From an uncultured Lachnospiraceae bacterium (lineage in GTDB: Bacteria; Bacillota; Clostridia; Lachnospirales; Lachnospiraceae): a stretch of DNA of 64,000 bases. The stretch lies in NCBI GenBank assembly GCA_910578115.1, contig CAJTPO010000018.1:1-64000 (forward strand). Direction: 5' to 3'. The notes below the pieces were generated by a model. It saw nothing but the letters and a program-made list of their open reading frames with translations, was not told the DNA's origin and searched no databases. Positions 34,073 to 42,115 of this stretch are shown piece by piece. The translations under genes and the position numbers were made by a program. Every line of letters begins with the position of its first letter. The first letter of the stretch is position 1.

Positions 34073-35503
34073 TTAAGTAAGTGTGTAATACTCTGCGTTC
34101 AGGGAACCGGAAAGACAGAGCTTTTCATATGGCCTTGTTGGATAAACACTGGCAGTAATCGGTATAAGACCGTTGTCAGCCAGTACTTCCAGGATGCACT
34201 TGTCCAGGATGATCTCTATTTCTGAAGAGGTGCCTTCTTTGAGGACCCTTGGTGCGTGCGTCCGGCCATAAGCCGGATGTGCATAGGCTGCGCTGAAATC
34301 GTCCTGCCCGGCTTCTGTACGGTCAACAATGATCTCACTGTCCGTGATCCTGATCGCAAGCAATTCTCCCTGTATATTTTTTAAGAGTATGGCTCCGGGG
34401 CCATTGGCAGTTATCTTTAAGCCGAAACTCTGAGAACGCAGTCGGTTTTCGCCTGTTGCGAGGGGGCAGGCGTGTGCACGTGCTTCCTCAATGCCCTCAA
34501 AAGAAAAAGCAAGACGAAGGCCTTTGCCGGTTTGGATCAATCTCATTCTGCGGGCGAGCGTCATTTTCCCGCGAAAACCGTCGTTATCGCTGGGAGCGAA
34601 ATTGGCGTAATCCCAATTATCAGCCCAGCCAATCATGACCTTTTCCTCCAGATTCTGGAAGGTGACGCCGGCGTAGTTGTCCGTACCGAAATCCAGGAGA
34701 AGCGGTATGTCGGATTGTTCCGTGTCATGGAACGTATCTCCGTCAAAACTGCCGATGTAGTATTGGGTGAGATGACTCATGCGGTCGTAGACGTTGTTGT
34801 TCACGCCGATCTGCTCCCGGGCAATGATCATGCTGATAATGAGGATCCATTTTTCCCCGTTTTCTGTCGGAAGGGGAAAGCAGTCCGGACATTCGCAGAT
34901 TCCTTTAAGACCGTGATCGCCGGCTTTGAATTCACCGGTTTTGTCCCATTTTTTAAAATCATGGGTGGCATAGAATTCTACATGGTCGCCGGCAGCCAGT
35001 ACGAGAGAGTAACACTTTCTTACAGGGTTCCAGAAAATCTTGGGGTCCCTGAAATCTTTTTGGCCGGAATTGGGAATGACGGGATTCCCATAATATTTCT
35101 CAAAATGTTCATAATCCGTGCTGTAGGCCAGACTTTGATGCTCCATGTGACTCTCGTCTGTGCTGTGATGGGTGAAAAGCGCCAGAAGGGGAGGGGTGTC
35201 CCTGGTTCCGAAGCCGGAAAGGTTCTCCCGGTCATAGACACAGGAACCGGAAAATATGCACCCGAGTTCGTCCGGATACAGTGCAATGGGAAGATGGTCC
35301 CAATGCAGAAGATCTTCGGAAACCGCATGACCCCAGTGCATAGGACCCCAGTGCGGAGCTGTGGGGTAGTGCTGATAAAAGAGATGGTACCTGCCGTCTA
35401 TATATACCATACCGTTTGGGTCGTTGATCCAGTTTTTGGGCGGAGTAAAGTGAACCGCCGGCCTGTAATCGTAAGTTTGTCTGGATTTTGGAATTTTATC
35501 CAT
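34073..35503 (-). CDS. GH32 beta-fructofuranosidase / sucrose-6-phosphate hydrolase
   Basis: Encodes 476 residues. The catalytic triad motifs are visible: nucleophile D28 in NWINDPNGMVY, the stabiliser in KDFRDPKIFW and the acid/base Glu in GICECPDCFPL. HLFYQHYPTAPHWGPMHWGHA and CIFSGSCVYD are further GH32 hallmarks. There is no signal peptide, so it cleaves imported sucrose, sucrose-phosphate or short fructans inside the cell. It is the last gene of an operon with a binding protein and two permeases. ATG 35503 has GGAGGAAAAC upstream. Confidence 0.94.
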   Translation of the reverse strand: MDKIPKSRQTYDYRPAVHFTPPKNWINDPNGMVYIDGRYHLFYQHYPTAPHWGPMHWGHAVSEDLLHWDHLPIALYPDELGCIFSGSCVYDRENLSGFGTRDTPPLLALFTHHSTDESHMEHQSLAYSTDYEHFEKYYGNPVIPNSGQKDFRDPKIFWNPVRKCYSLVLAAGDHVEFYATHDFKKWDKTGEFKAGDHGLKGICECPDCFPLPTENGEKWILIISMIIAREQIGVNNNVYDRMSHLTQYYIGSFDGDTFHDTEQSDIPLLLDFGTDNYAGVTFQNLEEKVMIGWADNWDYANFAPSDNDGFRGKMTLARRMRLIQTGKGLRLAFSFEGIEEARAHACPLATGENRLRSQSFGLKITANGPGAILLKNIQGELLAIRITDSEIIVDRTEAGQDDFSAAYAHPAYGRTHAPRVLKEGTSSEIEIILDKCILEVLADNGLIPITASVYPTRPYEKLCLSGSLNAEYYTLT

Positions 35504-35603
35504 GTTTTCCTCCGTTTTTGAGATGTTTTATTTTTCATACCGTTAACTGTAAAAAAGATTCGGGCAGGTCTGAAGCCCGCCCGAATGCCAGTAAGGTTAT
35601 TGG

Positions 35604-37415
35604 TTATTTGGTGCTCCTGTCTACAGCGGTCTGATAGATCGATACGATCTCATTTACGCCGGCTGCTTCCAGTTCATTGAGATAAGCATTCCAGTTCTCG
35701 TCCGTAACACCTCCGGTTACCCACTGGTTGATATATCTGTCAACGGTATCGGAGACGGTTGAGTGGATCTGAGCCAGTCTGGTGAGCTCATCAACGGTCA
35801 TCATAACACGGGGAATGGTGTCATATTCTTCCATGACTTCATCTTTACCGTTAATTCTCTGCCATTCAAGAAGCTGTACTGCATCATAGGCGTAGCCTGC
35901 GTATTTCTCGTAATATTCATCCAATACGATCATGGAACCACGCGCCGTAGTAGAGTTGGAACGCGCCTTGCCGAAAGTATCATAATCGGCGCCTTCCTGC
36001 TGGGCTACATAGCGGCCCTGTTCATCGAGCGGAGTTCTCAGTATTCCGTTTTCGTCTTTCTGATAGTTGTATCCTTCTGCACCCCAGTTAGACTGAATGG
36101 AGATAGCGGGATCGCCTACCATGTAGTCTACGAATCTTGCGATTACGTGAGGGAATTTGCATGTAGTAGTGATGGCCGTATCGGAAGAATCCTGCAGCTC
36201 GGAGTAGTTGTTCTCAAAACCGATCTTTCCGGCTTCGCCTTCCAGACGGGGAAGAGGAACATACTCGTCATGCACATCCAGATTCGTGATTTCCTGGTCG
36301 GTCCATGTACCGAAGCAGCCGATTCTTGCAACATCTTCTTTGATCATGGAAGTCTGATAAGCAGCGCTTACATCGGCTTCAAAGGAGCCGTTCCAGATCA
36401 GGTTCTCATTATAAAGCATATTGAAAAACTCAGCAGTTTTTCTGAAAGCTTCGTCCATTGCGGTGAAAGTCACTTTACCGTCGATCAGCCGTAAATGATC
36501 TGCGTATTCATTACCGCCGCAGTAGGAGTCCGCGCAGCCGAAAGCACCCGTAAAACGGTAGAACATGTTGTAGGAACCGAAGCTGTCGTCAGCGCCGAAC
36601 CATGTTGCCATGGGAACCTCATCGGCTTCGCCATTACCGTTCAGGTCACCGCCGTCGCGGAATGCTTTCAGACAGTCAACCCATTCATCGACAGTGGTGG
36701 GTACTTCCATGCCTACCTTATCGAGCCAGGTTTTGTTGATCAGCAGCGGACCGCCGGTGAGTACCAGACCGTACATTTCTTCGATATAAGGAAAGCCGTA
36801 TGTATGACCGTTAGGAGCGGTGATCTCTGCGCGGTAATTCGGGTGGTCATCCAGAATCTTCTTAAGGTTGGGCATGTAGTCGTTGATCAGACCTTCGGTA
36901 GGAAGGAAAATATCCTGATCGGCATACTGCACTACGATATTGCCGGACTTACCGTCTCCAAAATTCCAGAATGCATCGGGAAGATCTTCGCCGGATGCCA
37001 GCATAAGATTGATCTTCTCCTGCGCGCCCTCATTGGGAATGGACTGCCAGTCAAATTCCACACCGGTGTCCTCAAACCATTTTTGGCACATGGCCAGTTC
37101 GCCGACCTCGACAACACGTTCCGGATTGTTGACAAAGAGCATGGAAATCTTACCATATTTTTCTTCAAAAGCTGCAGGGTCTTTGATGATGGGAAGTGAT
37201 CCGTCCAGAGCGATCAGGCCGGCATCAACCGCTTCCTGCTCTTCGGGCGTAAGGCCCGTATCCTCTGCCGTTGCAGCGGCATCAACCGCTTCCTGAATGT
37301 TTTCCGCATTCTCCTGAGGAATGGGACTTTCGGTGTTCCCGCCACCGCCGCAGCCTGTGAGCAGACTGGCAGTCATGGCAACGGAAAGTAAGATTGAGAT
37401 AGTTTTCTTTTTCAT
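35604..37415 (-). CDS. Large extracellular solute-binding lipoprotein (LipO/LplA type)
   Basis: Encodes 603 residues from ATG 37415 behind AAAGGAGG. The signal peptide ends in lipobox LLTGCGGG. The acidic linker is followed by a large family-1 type binding protein (ISMLFVNNPERVVEVGELAM, VPTTVDEWVDCLKAFRDGGDLNGNGEADEVP). The DxNxNGxxDE stretch is the calcium-like motif common to the roughly 550-600-residue LplA/LipO binding proteins. It pairs with the two LplB/LplC-type permeases and the GH32 enzyme, so it likely binds a fructose-containing oligosaccharide. A longer frame to 37631 lacks a ribosome site. Confidence 0.92.
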   Translation of the reverse strand: MKKKTISILLSVAMTASLLTGCGGGGNTESPIPQENAENIQEAVDAAATAEDTGLTPEEQEAVDAGLIALDGSLPIIKDPAAFEEKYGKISMLFVNNPERVVEVGELAMCQKWFEDTGVEFDWQSIPNEGAQEKINLMLASGEDLPDAFWNFGDGKSGNIVVQYADQDIFLPTEGLINDYMPNLKKILDDHPNYRAEITAPNGHTYGFPYIEEMYGLVLTGGPLLINKTWLDKVGMEVPTTVDEWVDCLKAFRDGGDLNGNGEADEVPMATWFGADDSFGSYNMFYRFTGAFGCADSYCGGNEYADHLRLIDGKVTFTAMDEAFRKTAEFFNMLYNENLIWNGSFEADVSAAYQTSMIKEDVARIGCFGTWTDQEITNLDVHDEYVPLPRLEGEAGKIGFENNYSELQDSSDTAITTTCKFPHVIARFVDYMVGDPAISIQSNWGAEGYNYQKDENGILRTPLDEQGRYVAQQEGADYDTFGKARSNSTTARGSMIVLDEYYEKYAGYAYDAVQLLEWQRINGKDEVMEEYDTIPRVMMTVDELTRLAQIHSTVSDTVDRYINQWVTGGVTDENWNAYLNELEAAGVNEIVSIYQTAVDRSTK

Positions 37416-37531
37416 GTAGTCCTCCTTTTGTTTTAATTGTTTTATACAAACACTCGACGGATGCTGATCCGTACGGAATGTTCTGAACATGGATAAGCTG
37501 CCGGTAAGGATATCCTTTGGTATTTGACGGA

Positions 37532-38449
37532 TCAGCCCTTTACGGCACCGATGGTAACACCTTTTGCAAAATATTTCTGTACGAAAGGATATACCACCAA
37601 AAGCGGAACTGCGGATACGACCACGATACAATATTTCAACTGTTCTGCCAGCTTTTGCTTTGTTATCATGGCATCGCCGGATGATCCCATCTGATTGGCC
37701 TGGTTCATCAGCACCAGGTTGCGGAGTACCACCTGGAGAGGCATCTTGTTGTCGTCCTGAAGATACATCAGGGCATTAAAGAATTGATTCCACATAGCTG
37801 TAGCATAGAAAAGAGCCATAACTGCGATGATCGTACTGGAGAGCGGAATGGCAATTTTGAAGAAAAAGCCGAAGTCTGAACAACCGTCTACTTTGGCTGC
37901 CTCCAACAGTTCATCAGGGATGCCGGACTCAAAGAAAGAACGGCATACGATCAGGTTGTATGCGGATACTGCCACGGGAAGCACCATAGCCCAGATGGAA
38001 TTGTAAATGCCAAGGCTTCTTATGGTCAGGTAGAGAGGAATGATACCGCCGCTGAAAAACATGGTAAAGGTAAATACGAAAATCAGTGCACGCCTGCCGA
38101 CCAGATCTTTTCTGGAAAGAGCATAACCGGCAGGAATGGTGGCAAATAAGGAAACAAGAGTGCCGACTACGGTGTAGAGAATCGTATTTTTATAGGAAGT
38201 CCACAAAGGCATGTATGTCAAAGTGGTTTTATAGCCTTCGAAGTATGGTTTTTCCGGATAGAAAAGCAGTTTTCCGGAATTTACGATGACCGGATCCGTC
38301 ATGGATGCGATGATCACGTAATACAATGGATATACAATGATAAGGCATATGAGAAACATGACTACTATGTTGACTGCATTGAAGATCTTGTCACCGGTGG
38401 AGAGCTTCATTTTTGTTTTATGAACTGCCAGCTCTTTATTTTTGCTCAT
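37532..38449 (-). CDS. Sugar ABC permease, LplC/YtcP type
   Basis: Encodes 305 residues with six helices (FNAVNIVVMFLICLIIVYPLYYVII at the start, ALIFVFTFTMFFSGGIIPLYL in the middle). The EAA loop is LLEAAKVDGCSDFGFFFKIAIPLS and the terminal VYPFVQKYFAKGVTIGAVKG is the conserved ending. MILPVAVSAYNLIVCRSFFESGIP identifies the YtcP/LplC subgroup, which lacks a dedicated ATPase. GGAGGAAATTTCA precedes the ATG. It is the middle gene of the permease-permease-binding protein-GH32 operon. Confidence 0.93.
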   Translation of the reverse strand: MSKNKELAVHKTKMKLSTGDKIFNAVNIVVMFLICLIIVYPLYYVIIASMTDPVIVNSGKLLFYPEKPYFEGYKTTLTYMPLWTSYKNTILYTVVGTLVSLFATIPAGYALSRKDLVGRRALIFVFTFTMFFSGGIIPLYLTIRSLGIYNSIWAMVLPVAVSAYNLIVCRSFFESGIPDELLEAAKVDGCSDFGFFFKIAIPLSSTIIAVMALFYATAMWNQFFNALMYLQDDNKMPLQVVLRNLVLMNQANQMGSSGDAMITKQKLAEQLKYCIVVVSAVPLLVVYPFVQKYFAKGVTIGAVKG

Positions 38450-38473
38450 TGAAATTTCCTCCCGTCTCTCTTT

Positions 38474-39406
38474 TTAGAAGATACTGATATCACTGAATTT
38501 CTTTGCAACTTTATTAGCAAGAACCAGAATGATAAAATTGGCAACTGAATTGAACAGTCCGACTGCGGTAGCAAAACTGTACTGTGCAGTCTGCAGACCT
38601 ACCTTATATACATAGGTAGAAATCAATTCGCTGACAATCGTGTTGGAACCGTTCTGCATCAAATAGGCTTTTTCATAACCGACGTTCATGATGTTACCGA
38701 CCTGAAGAATCAGCATCAGGATGATGGTTGGCAATATCATGGGAATATCTATGAAAAGCACTCGTTGAAACCGGGATGCACCGTCGATTGTGGCTGCTTC
38801 ATAATAGTCCGGGCTGATGGCTGTCAGGGCGGCGATAAAGATGACAGCATTAAATCCCATGGTCTGCCAGATATTGGATCCAATAAACAGTGTTCTGAAC
38901 CATTCCGGAACGGAAGTAAAAAGAACCTCTTTGTTACCGCTGGAGGTGATCACCCAGTTAACGACACCGTTTGCGGAAAAGAATACGGTGATCAGGCTGA
39001 CTACGACAACATTAGACATAAAGTAAGGGGCGTAGCTGATCGTCTGGATAAGCTTGGTGGCCTTTTTGCTTCTGATCTGATTCAGGAGCAGCGCAAAAAT
39101 AATCGGAATGGGAAATGCGATCACAAGACTTTCAAGACTGACTACGATAGTGTTCTTGATCGCATTCACGGCAATACTTGTGCTGAAAAAGTCCTGGAAA
39201 TACCTGAAAAACGGTGAAGCCCAGGGACTGCCCATGATTCCCTGACGGATCTTATAATCTTTGAACGCGATGATAACACCGTACATGGGATAGTATGCAA
39301 AGATGATCGCCCATAGCAGAGCAGGGATCAGAAGTACATACAGCTGCCAGCATTTAGATGCTTCTTTTAGATTGTACTTGAGCATTACACTCCTTTTTTG
39401 TTTCAT
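38474..39406 (-). CDS. Sugar ABC permease, LplB/YteP type
   Basis: Encodes about 310 residues. The N-terminal helix WQLYVLLIPALLWAIIFAYYPMYGVIIAFKDYK is diagnostic for YteP/LplB permeases. The EAA loop is YYEAATIDGASRFQRVLFIDIP and the ending is LVLANKVAKKFSDISIF. Two starts fit: ATG 39406 after GAGGAGG, and ATG 39385 after AAGGAGTGTA; both are in frame. It is the first gene of the operon. Its promoter region carries an 11-base C tract and a TGTTCCA-type operator shared with the LacI gene. Confidence 0.92.
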   Translation of the reverse strand: MKQKRSVMLKYNLKEASKCWQLYVLLIPALLWAIIFAYYPMYGVIIAFKDYKIRQGIMGSPWASPFFRYFQDFFSTSIAVNAIKNTIVVSLESLVIAFPIPIIFALLLNQIRSKKATKLIQTISYAPYFMSNVVVVSLITVFFSANGVVNWVITSSGNKEVLFTSVPEWFRTLFIGSNIWQTMGFNAVIFIAALTAISPDYYEAATIDGASRFQRVLFIDIPMILPTIILMLILQVGNIMNVGYEKAYLMQNGSNTIVSELISTYVYKVGLQTAQYSFATAVGLFNSVANFIILVLANKVAKKFSDISIF

Positions 39407-39431
39407 AAAATAGTATCCTCCTCGTCTCATA

Positions 39432-39441
39432 ATGTGGAACA
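39432..39441 (+). promoter_or_regulatory. LacI-type operator candidate in transporter leader
   Basis: ATGTGGAACA lies between the -10 box and the first start codon of the leftward operon. ATATGGAACA-type sequences occur on the other strand at 40630-40641 and 40706-40718, around the promoter of the adjacent LacI gene. The shared word suggests binding by that regulator; a position downstream of the -10 fits repression. Confidence 0.5.
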
Positions 39442-39455
39442 AAACTTATAAGAGT

Positions 39456-39485
39456 ATGATAATTTATCGGGGGGGGGGGTGTCAA
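39456..39485 (-). promoter_or_regulatory. Promoter with 11-base C tract in the -35/-10 spacer
   Basis: On the minus strand a consensus TTGACA (39485-39480) is followed by 11 Cs (39479-39469), GATAAAT, and a TATCAT -10 (39461-39456). The spacer is 18 bases. One base less gives the 17-base optimum. Slippage in the tract would therefore tune the strength of the transporter-GH32 operon. Confidence 0.7.
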
Positions 39486-39567
39486 CGATAAAAAAATATT
39501 TCATTATTGTGAATAGTTTTCCGGGAGTTTTTTTGTTAAAAATGACGATGAGATATAGAAAACAGAG

Positions 39568-39629
39568 TAAAAAAAGAGAAAACCAACGCTGTCAATCTGA
39601 AGATAAATCGCATCGGTTTCTCTTTTTTA
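39568..39629. terminator. Terminator of LacI gene with A- and T-flanked long stem
   Basis: AAAAAAGAGAAAACC at 39571 and GGTTTCTCTTTTTT at 39615 pair across about 14 positions with one bulge and a loop of about 30 bases. Each strand ends in a U run, so it can stop transcription in either direction. It separates the LacI gene from the promoter of the transporter operon. Confidence 0.65.
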
Positions 39630-39643
39630 TGCAAAATTAAAGT

Positions 39644-40609
39644 TTATGTTGTTCCACGTTTTTTCCAGATTACAGGGACGAGTGTCTGCATCTCTGTGAC
39701 GGATGTTCCATCCAGGAGTTCCATAAGACGATCAACGCAGGCTTTGGCCAGTGCCGTGCAGTCCTGCTCCACTGCGGACAGCGCCGGTTGGCAGAGGCTG
39801 GTGAGTTCCGTTCCGTCATAAGCGATGATGCGAAGCTGTTCGGGAACCGGCAGCTCCATTTCCAGGGCAGTGGAAAGGCAGCTCAGGGCGGCAATGTCAT
39901 TGGTCATGCAGCCGTCCATTTCCCGGATCACGTTCCAGTAATCATGGATCACGCTTCTGTCATAGGAGTAACCCATAAAGTTCCATGGTGTATGGACGGA
40001 GGTGACCTGACAGCCGTTAGCCCTCAGGATCTGTTCCAGAACAACGTGGCGTGGATTGAAATTCGTAGTAAAATTTCCACCCATGAACTGGATGACTTTG
40101 CGGCAGCCGCTTTCCAGAAAAACTTCGGCGGCTATGCGTCCGCCCTGTCCATGGTCAGAATGAATCAAAGGAACATCCTCTCCCCAGTTCCTGTCCATGG
40201 CAACGATCGGTCTGCCTCTTCGTCCGGAAAAGCCGGGCGGCGGGTCATCCAGAGCGATCAGGCCGCTGATCAGGCCGTCTTCCAGTAAAGATAAGAGCTC
40301 TGTCTGGCAGGATCCCGCGTTGAAATTGTTGAAGAACAGGCATCTGCACCCTTTTTGCCGTAACTCGAGTTCGACAGCGTCCGCCATTTTTGCAAAGAAA
40401 GGATGCTGCAGCAAAGGAAGTGTGACAGCAACTGTAGCAGTCTTTGCAGGGGCCCTGACTGAGGATTCATAATCATATCCCATTTCATCAGCGGCGGCAA
40501 GTATTTTATCGCGGGTAGCTTTGGCTGTATAGCCGGTGTCACTTAAGGCTCTCGATACAGTACCCACTCCGACACCGGCTTTTTTGGCAATGTCTCTCAT
40601 TGTTGCCAT
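39644..40609 (-). CDS. LacI-family regulator of the fructoside operon
   Basis: Encodes 321 residues from ATG 40609. The helix-turn-helix is TMRDIAKKAGVGVGTVSRALSDTGY, the hinge ADEMGYDYESSVRA. The sensor domain has TVAVTLPLLQHPFFAKMADAVE, GLIALDDPP, VAMDRNWGEDVPLIHSDHGQGGRIAAEVFLESG and IAYDGTELTSLCQPALSAVEQD. The last is typical of sugar-responsive repressors. It lies directly upstream of the transporter/GH32 operon on the same strand, separated by a terminator, and shares an ATATGGAACA-type motif with that operon, so it probably represses both. The frame extends to 41299 but that part is antisense to the cytidine deaminase gene. Confidence 0.92.
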   Translation of the reverse strand: MATMRDIAKKAGVGVGTVSRALSDTGYTAKATRDKILAAADEMGYDYESSVRAPAKTATVAVTLPLLQHPFFAKMADAVELELRQKGCRCLFFNNFNAGSCQTELLSLLEDGLISGLIALDDPPPGFSGRRGRPIVAMDRNWGEDVPLIHSDHGQGGRIAAEVFLESGCRKVIQFMGGNFTTNFNPRHVVLEQILRANGCQVTSVHTPWNFMGYSYDRSVIHDYWNVIREMDGCMTNDIAALSCLSTALEMELPVPEQLRIIAYDGTELTSLCQPALSAVEQDCTALAKACVDRLMELLDGTSVTEMQTLVPVIWKKRGTT

Positions 40610-40629
40610 GTGGTGTATCCCTCTTTTCG

Positions 40630-40718
40630 TGTTCCATATATTAATGCCCCTAGTATAACATAAAACAGAGAGCAGGAACAACTGCAAAAAGGAACAAAGA
40701 AATTCTGTTCCATATATA
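40630..40718 (-). promoter_or_regulatory. Two ATATATGGAACA sites flanking the LacI promoter
   Basis: Directly repeated ATATATGGAACA words (minus strand) end at 40630 and 40706. They sit downstream and upstream of a promoter formed by TTGTTC (40681-40676) and TATACT (40657-40652) with an 18-base spacer. Two more GGAACA words lie at 40675 and 40691. The arrangement suits autorepression by the encoded LacI protein. Confidence 0.5.
40652..40681 (-). promoter_or_regulatory. Promoter of LacI regulator gene
   Basis: TTGTTC and TATACT (minus strand) with 18 bases between them lie 43 bases before the LacI start. The -35 overlaps a GGAACA word on the plus strand. Confidence 0.45.
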
Positions 40719-40882
40719 CATTTTGCTGTATGTAATCCGGAACGGTTTCCGTAAAGGGGAGATGTAAAAAAGAGAATGAAGGAGACTGGTGTCCTTGTCA
40801 AAAATGCGGAGGGGGTGTAAGATTTTAGATAGACAATATAAAAAGAGAAGAATCGTTTAGTTGCTTCGGCATGGAGGTAAAA

Positions 40883-41302
40883 ATGACCAACGAAGAATTG
40901 ATCCTGGAGGCGAAAAAAGCCAGGGAGCATGCATACACGCCGTATTCTCATTTTCAGGTGGGAGCTGCGCTTGTGACAAAGAGCGGTAAAATATATCATG
41001 GCTGCAATATCGAAAACGCTGCCTATACGCCCACAAACTGTGCGGAGCGGACGGCCTTTTTCCGGGCGGTTTACGAAGGGGAGCGGGAATTTACGAAGAT
41101 TGCGGTGGTGGGAGGTCCGGAGGGCAGCGATGCCGACGAACTGTGCGCTCCCTGCGGGGTTTGCCGGCAGGTCATGATGGAATTCTGCGATCCGGAAACC
41201 TTTCAGATCATTCTGGCGGACGGCAGGGGCCGGTGCCTGCAGCGTACCTTGAAGGAAATGCTGCCGTTCGGGTTTGGGCCGGAGAATTTGGGGAGTCATT
41301 GA
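40883..41302 (+). CDS. cdd: Cytidine deaminase
   Basis: Encodes 139 residues from ATG 40883, with GGAGG 6 bases upstream. The zinc motif is complete: C53-A-E55 in YTPTNCAERTAFF, and C91 and C94 in PCGVCRQVM. YSHFQVGAALVTKSGKIYHGCNIENA binds the nucleoside. It converts cytidine and deoxycytidine to uridine and deoxyuridine, feeding the udp-deoB-deoC pathway encoded at 31219-33983. It is alone here, ends next to a convergent AraC gene, and its leader TGCTTCGGCATGGAGG matches 28378-28393. Confidence 0.95.
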   Translation: MTNEELILEAKKAREHAYTPYSHFQVGAALVTKSGKIYHGCNIENAAYTPTNCAERTAFFRAVYEGEREFTKIAVVGGPEGSDADELCAPCGVCRQVMMEFCDPETFQIILADGRGRCLQRTLKEMLPFGFGPENLGSH

Positions 41303-42115
41303 TCATTTCCGCTGTTCTTTCCGTATCTGCTTCCGGTATTCGTTCGGGGTGAGGCCGTATTGTTCCTTGAAGATACGGTAGAAAAAACTGCGGTTGGACA
41401 CGCCAAGCTGATCCATGACGGATGAGATATTATCGTCTGTCTGGATCAGCAGGCGGGCGGCTTCCCGCAGCAGGAAGAACCTGCCGTATTCGAGCAGGCT
41501 CATACCGATTGACTGGTTTACGATCCGGTTTAAATAATGGGCGTCGTAATTTAAGACAGTTGCCAGTTCTTCGCGGCTGATGCGGCCGTTTCTCTCTTCC
41601 AGGATCATCTGGATCTGTGAAAACAGATATTCATTCTTATTTCCCTCTAAAGTAATTTTGCGGTTATGATATAACGCCGGATCGAGCATGGTCTGAAATA
41701 ACCGGGCGATCATGGACTGGACGGCCAGATAAGAACCGGCTGACATTTCTTTGCTTTCCAGGATCATTCCGGCAAATAGATGCTCCAACTGCGGCACGAT
41801 CAGACCGGCCGGAATGACCGGATAGAAATCCCAGTAGTATTTTTTACGGCTGTCAGTATTTTTCCGGCAATCCAGAAAGAACCGGTAGAGAGGATTCTGC
41901 GTCTGGCAGGGATGCCCCTCTTTGTCAAAAATAATATCGTTTTGTATGAGCGTTAAGAGAAAAGGGTCGGAGAGCATGAGGAAACAGAGTTCCGTATCTT
42001 CTGTCGGGACTTCCACATGCCGGACGTTATGGTTGAGCAGACAGCACTGGCCGGCGTGAAGCTGTGCACAAAAGAGGCGGATGCTTCCATGGCGGTCATG
42101 GAGGCCAGGCTGCAT
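41303..42115 (-). CDS. AraC-family regulator, 5'-truncated
   Basis: The C-terminal 100 residues are a full AraC double helix-turn-helix (ISREELATVLNYDAHYLNRIVNQSIGMSLLEYG, then DNISSVMDQLGVSNRSFFYRIFKEQYGLTPNEYR). Upstream sits the back half of a cupin-type sensor: LHAGQCCLLNHNVRHVEVPTEDTELCFLML. The histidine-bearing front half of the cupin, roughly 60-80 residues, is missing. The residues before LHAGQCC come from DNA that encodes the neighbouring GH2 protein on the other strand. The break is near 42050. No ribosome site supports the upstream start. The regulator would lack its ligand site. Confidence 0.75.
   Translation of the reverse strand: MQPGLHDRHGSIRLFCAQLHAGQCCLLNHNVRHVEVPTEDTELCFLMLSDPFLLTLIQNDIIFDKEGHPCQTQNPLYRFFLDCRKNTDSRKKYYWDFYPVIPAGLIVPQLEHLFAGMILESKEMSAGSYLAVQSMIARLFQTMLDPALYHNRKITLEGNKNEYLFSQIQMILEERNGRISREELATVLNYDAHYLNRIVNQSIGMSLLEYGRFFLLREAARLLIQTDDNISSVMDQLGVSNRSFFYRIFKEQYGLTPNEYRKQIRKEQRK

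Noticed and set aside
40610..41299. N-terminal extension of the LacI protein
   Set aside because: The extra 230 codons are antisense to cytidine deaminase and lie before a typical LacI start (MATMRDIAKKAG).
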